From assembly GCA_002359425.1 (NCBI GenBank), contig DEMY01000012.1:26180-33623 (forward strand): a DNA stretch of 7,444 nt, read 5' to 3'. Below are positions 5,894-7,444 of the stretch, in pieces. The number at the start of each line of letters is the position of its first letter. Position 1 is the stretch's first letter. The notes below the pieces were generated by a model. The model was not told the origin of the DNA and did not search any database. It saw only the letters and a list, made by a program, of their open reading frames with translations. The translations under genes were made by a program, and so were the position numbers. This DNA is from Clostridiales bacterium UBA2658. GTDB taxonomy: Bacteria > Bacillota > Clostridia > Oscillospirales > Oscillospiraceae.

Positions 5894-6154
5894 ATGAAAC
5901 ACAGCGACTGCGCAAATTTTCTGAACCTTGACTGCGAAAAAGGAATGTGCGCGCTTTCGAAAATGATCGTCCCCCTCGACGGCGAAGGCAGCGACGCCTG
6001 CCCGAAATTCAAGGAGGGCTTCCACTGCGCCAACTGCACAAAGTTCTCAAACCCCGACAAACACGGCATCGGCACCTGCTCCGGCTTTGAAAAGGAGAAC
6101 TGGACCTATGCCCAGAACGGTGCCTTCTGCTGCGAGCATTATGCACAGAAATAA
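5894..6154 (+). CDS. hpdC: 4-Hydroxyphenylacetate decarboxylase, small Fe-S subunit
   Basis: An 86-aa Cys-rich protein that binds HpdB; the known enzyme is a hetero-octamer of four large and four small subunits. In the family, each small subunit carries two [4Fe-4S] clusters, one bound by His3, Cys6, Cys19 and Cys36. Exactly these positions are present here. The second set is C45, C48, C62 and C79 or C80, slightly shifted from the C43/C46/C59/C77 I recall for the clostridial protein; which of the adjacent Cys79/80 is the ligand is not clear. ATG 5894 is chosen because GGAGG (5881-5885) lies 8 bases upstream and because it puts His at position 3. An in-frame ATG at 5879 overlaps the binding site and would add five residues. 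This subunit is the marker separating hydroxyphenylacetate decarboxylases from most other glycyl-radical enzymes. Confidence 0.95.
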   Translation: MKHSDCANFLNLDCEKGMCALSKMIVPLDGEGSDACPKFKEGFHCANCTKFSNPDKHGIGTCSGFEKENWTYAQNGAFCCEHYAQK

Positions 6155-6175
6155 AAAACGAAAGGATGTAACTCC

Positions 6176-7117
6176 GTGGATGAACTAAAAGGCATGATCT
6201 TCGACATTCAGAGTTACTCCGTTCATGACGGTCCGGGCTGCAGGACAAACGTGTTTTTTGTCGGTTGCCCTCTGCAATGCAGGTGGTGCGCAAACCCCGA
6301 AAGCTGGAGACGCAAAAAGCACCTCATGTTTGCTGAACGCATTTGCAAGTGGGACCAGGGCTGTAGGGCATGCCGCAACGCATGCCCCGCAGGTTCCCTG
6401 CACTTCGATGAAAGCGGAAAGCCCTCGGTCGACTGGACCCTTTGCAGCGCTTGCGAAACCATCGAGTGCGCCGGATCCTGCGCCGCGGGCAGTCTCAAGC
6501 AGTGCGTGCGCTTCATGACCGTGGACGAACTTATGAAGGTCCTTCTCCGCGACTTTGCGAACTGGGGCTCCGACGGCGGCGTCACTTTCACGGGCGGCGA
6601 GCCGCTTTTGGACCACGAATTTCTGCTGGCGGTGCTCAAACGCTGCCACGAGCAGCAGATGCACACCGCTATTGAAACGAGCGGCTACGCAAAACAGGAC
6701 GTTTTTCTCGAAATCATGCGGTACATCAATTTTGCGTTCATCGATGTAAAAAACATGGACGACGAAAAGCACAAATGGGGCACGGGCGTGAGCAGCACGC
6801 AGATCCTTTCAAACATCTCTGCGCTCGCAGGCTCCGACTGGGGCGGTCGTCTTGTCCTGCGCCAGCCCACCATCTGCGGCTACAACGACAGCGACGAAAA
6901 TGCCCTGCGGCTCATCGACTTCATGAACGAAAACGGCCTTTATGAGATCAATCTTCTCAAGTTCCACCGCATGGGCGCCACAAAGTGGGAGCAGCTCGGA
7001 AAGGATTACGAGTATTCTGACCACGGCGATATGATGGACGCGCGCATGCGCGAGCTTCAGGCGCTCTATCTGGATAACGACATTGCCTGCTACGTCGGCG
7101 AAGATACGCCGTTTTGA
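6176..7117 (+). CDS. hpdA: 4-Hydroxyphenylacetate decarboxylase activating enzyme (radical SAM)
   Basis: A 313-aa activase that uses S-adenosylmethionine to abstract hydrogen from Gly872 of HpdB. The start MDELKGMIFDIQSYSVHDGP is typical of glycyl-radical activases. The radical-SAM cluster is C31, C35 and C38 in GCPLQCRWCANPES. It is followed by a two-cluster ferredoxin-like insert: C57, C63, C66, C70 (ending CPAG) and C90, C93, C98, C102. This insert is characteristic of the HpdA/benzylsuccinate-synthase-activase branch and absent from the pyruvate formate-lyase activase. The SAM-binding GGEP element follows in GGVTFTGGEPLLDHEF. The start codon is GTG at 6176 with AAAGGA (6161-6166) 9 bases upstream; the next in-frame ATG is residue 7 and would trim the conserved start. 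It lies 21 bases after hpdC and is surely in the same operon. Confidence 0.94.
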   Translation: MDELKGMIFDIQSYSVHDGPGCRTNVFFVGCPLQCRWCANPESWRRKKHLMFAERICKWDQGCRACRNACPAGSLHFDESGKPSVDWTLCSACETIECAGSCAAGSLKQCVRFMTVDELMKVLLRDFANWGSDGGVTFTGGEPLLDHEFLLAVLKRCHEQQMHTAIETSGYAKQDVFLEIMRYINFAFIDVKNMDDEKHKWGTGVSSTQILSNISALAGSDWGGRLVLRQPTICGYNDSDENALRLIDFMNENGLYEINLLKFHRMGATKWEQLGKDYEYSDHGDMMDARMRELQALYLDNDIACYVGEDTPF

Positions 7118-7191
7118 TCGGAGCAGACGCTTTTCTCCTTCTCCCGTACGGGCGTGTGCTGCAGCGCGTCCGTATTGGAGCGGGCACTTCT

Positions 7192-7333
7192 TGCAGGTTT
7201 CTAACTGTCCTTGTTCCTGCATGGCGGGGCGAAACGCCCCGCCGCCGGGCAGAAGACAGGCGGCGCTTCCGCTTCCCAGCGGGTTCCGCCAGCCCGGTTT
7301 TGACCGCTGCACGAGTTCGGGAAAGGCTCGTGC
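7192..7333 (+). other. Cluster of inverted repeats: candidate structured leader RNA
   Basis: The 262 bases between hpdA and the next gene hold no convincing coding frame. In the last part, stems follow one another almost without gaps: TGCAGG/CCTGCA (7192-7197/7216-7221); a 9-bp hairpin GGCGGGGCG-AAA-CGCCCCGCC (7223-7243); a long arm closed by CCGGGC/GCCCGG (7245-7250/7292-7297) with GGCGG/CCGCC and CGCT/AGCG nested inside, followed by T4; and GCACGAG/CTCGTGC (7309-7315/7327-7333). AT-rich sequence and a ribosome binding site follow. It could be a regulatory leader, an attenuator, a small RNA or simply the terminator region of hpdBCA. GC-rich sequence makes chance pairing easy, and I match it to no known riboswitch class. 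Confidence 0.35.
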
Positions 7334-7379
7334 GCGGCACTTAAAAATTTAATATGTTTTGGAATTGGAGGAAAATCAA

Positions 7380-7444
7380 ATGACACCGATCTCCGAAAAG
7401 CAGGCTAACAAATACGGGCTTATGACCGTTATCTCCGCATGGCT
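7380..7444 (+). CDS. Start of a gene, possibly a membrane transporter (cut by window end)
   Basis: Only 21 codons are visible, starting MTPISEKQANKYGLMTVI and turning hydrophobic at the edge. A good ribosome binding site GGAGG (7367-7371) lies 8 bases before the ATG. A short polar N-terminus followed by the start of a hydrophobic segment fits a major-facilitator-type transporter, and transporters accompany some arylacetate decarboxylase clusters. The visible part is too short to assign a family. There is no clear promoter; a TAATAT at 7350-7355 lacks a -35 partner. Confidence 0.6.
   Translation, partial: MTPISEKQANKYGLMTVISAW

Noticed and set aside
6185..6772. 195-aa minus-strand frame opposite hpdA
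   Set aside because: Lies entirely within hpdA, whose cluster-binding motifs fix the plus strand as coding; the antisense product shows no domain.
7114..7344. 76-aa plus-strand frame starting with TTG at the hpdA stop
   Set aside because: Arg/Pro/Ala-rich product typical of non-coding GC-rich DNA, with no family likeness. The stretch is better explained by the series of inverted repeats.

Overview
The window looks like chromosome from a strictly anaerobic, Clostridia-type Firmicute with a fairly GC-rich genome. Three things point that way: strong AAGGAGG-type ribosome binding sites with frequent GTG/TTG starts, a complete oxygen-sensitive glycyl-radical arylacetate decarboxylase system, and an azlCD/Xre gene set common in such bacteria. 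I cannot name the species. The best guess is a gut-type member of the Oscillospirales, Lachnospirales or a similar order.

Layout. At 1-300 (minus strand) is the N-terminal 100 residues of a GT4-type glycosyltransferase with a TTG start. Bases 301-584 are a divergent control region. It holds a minus-strand -10 box, a perfect 8-6-8 inverted repeat at 411-432 and a near-consensus plus-strand promoter at 512-540. That plus promoter drives a 99-aa protein of unknown function (585-884), which ends at a strong intrinsic terminator (903-934). Next comes a tight plus-strand operon of four genes: a phosphinothricin/methionine-sulfoximine-type GNAT acetyltransferase (1046-1621), azlC (1618-2322), azlD (2319-2645) and a 72-aa Xre-type HTH protein (2657-2875). 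The first three overlap by 4 bases and the last follows after 11.

Bases 2876-3140 are a dense control region. It has two candidate tandem terminators and two copies of a 16-base sequence, each containing the 13-base palindrome GTGCAA-A-TTGCAC. Two weaker relatives of this site and two candidate promoters are also present. It leads into hpdB-hpdC-hpdA (3141-7117), the three-gene system for 4-hydroxyphenylacetate decarboxylase: catalytic glycyl-radical subunit, small Fe-S subunit and radical-SAM activase. The product is p-cresol. The residues that I recall as substrate-contacting and catalytic in the clostridial enzyme are all present at a constant offset of -1 (F213, S343, C502, E504, H535, E636, G872), so the call is specific and not just 'pyruvate formate-lyase-like'.

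After hpdA, bases 7118-7379 hold no convincing gene. The last part (7192-7333) contains a nearly contiguous series of inverted repeats that could form a structured leader RNA for the next gene. That gene begins at 7380 and is cut by the window end after 21 codons. By position and its start it may be a membrane transporter.

How they work together. HpdA uses S-adenosylmethionine and reduced Fe-S clusters to put the radical on G872 of HpdB. HpdC is the Fe-S partner subunit, and the complex decarboxylates the tyrosine-fermentation product 4-hydroxyphenylacetate to p-cresol. The GNAT-AzlC-AzlD-Xre operon looks like a separate amino-acid modification/export module. Whether its Xre protein also reads the palindromes in front of hpdB is the most testable open question in this window.
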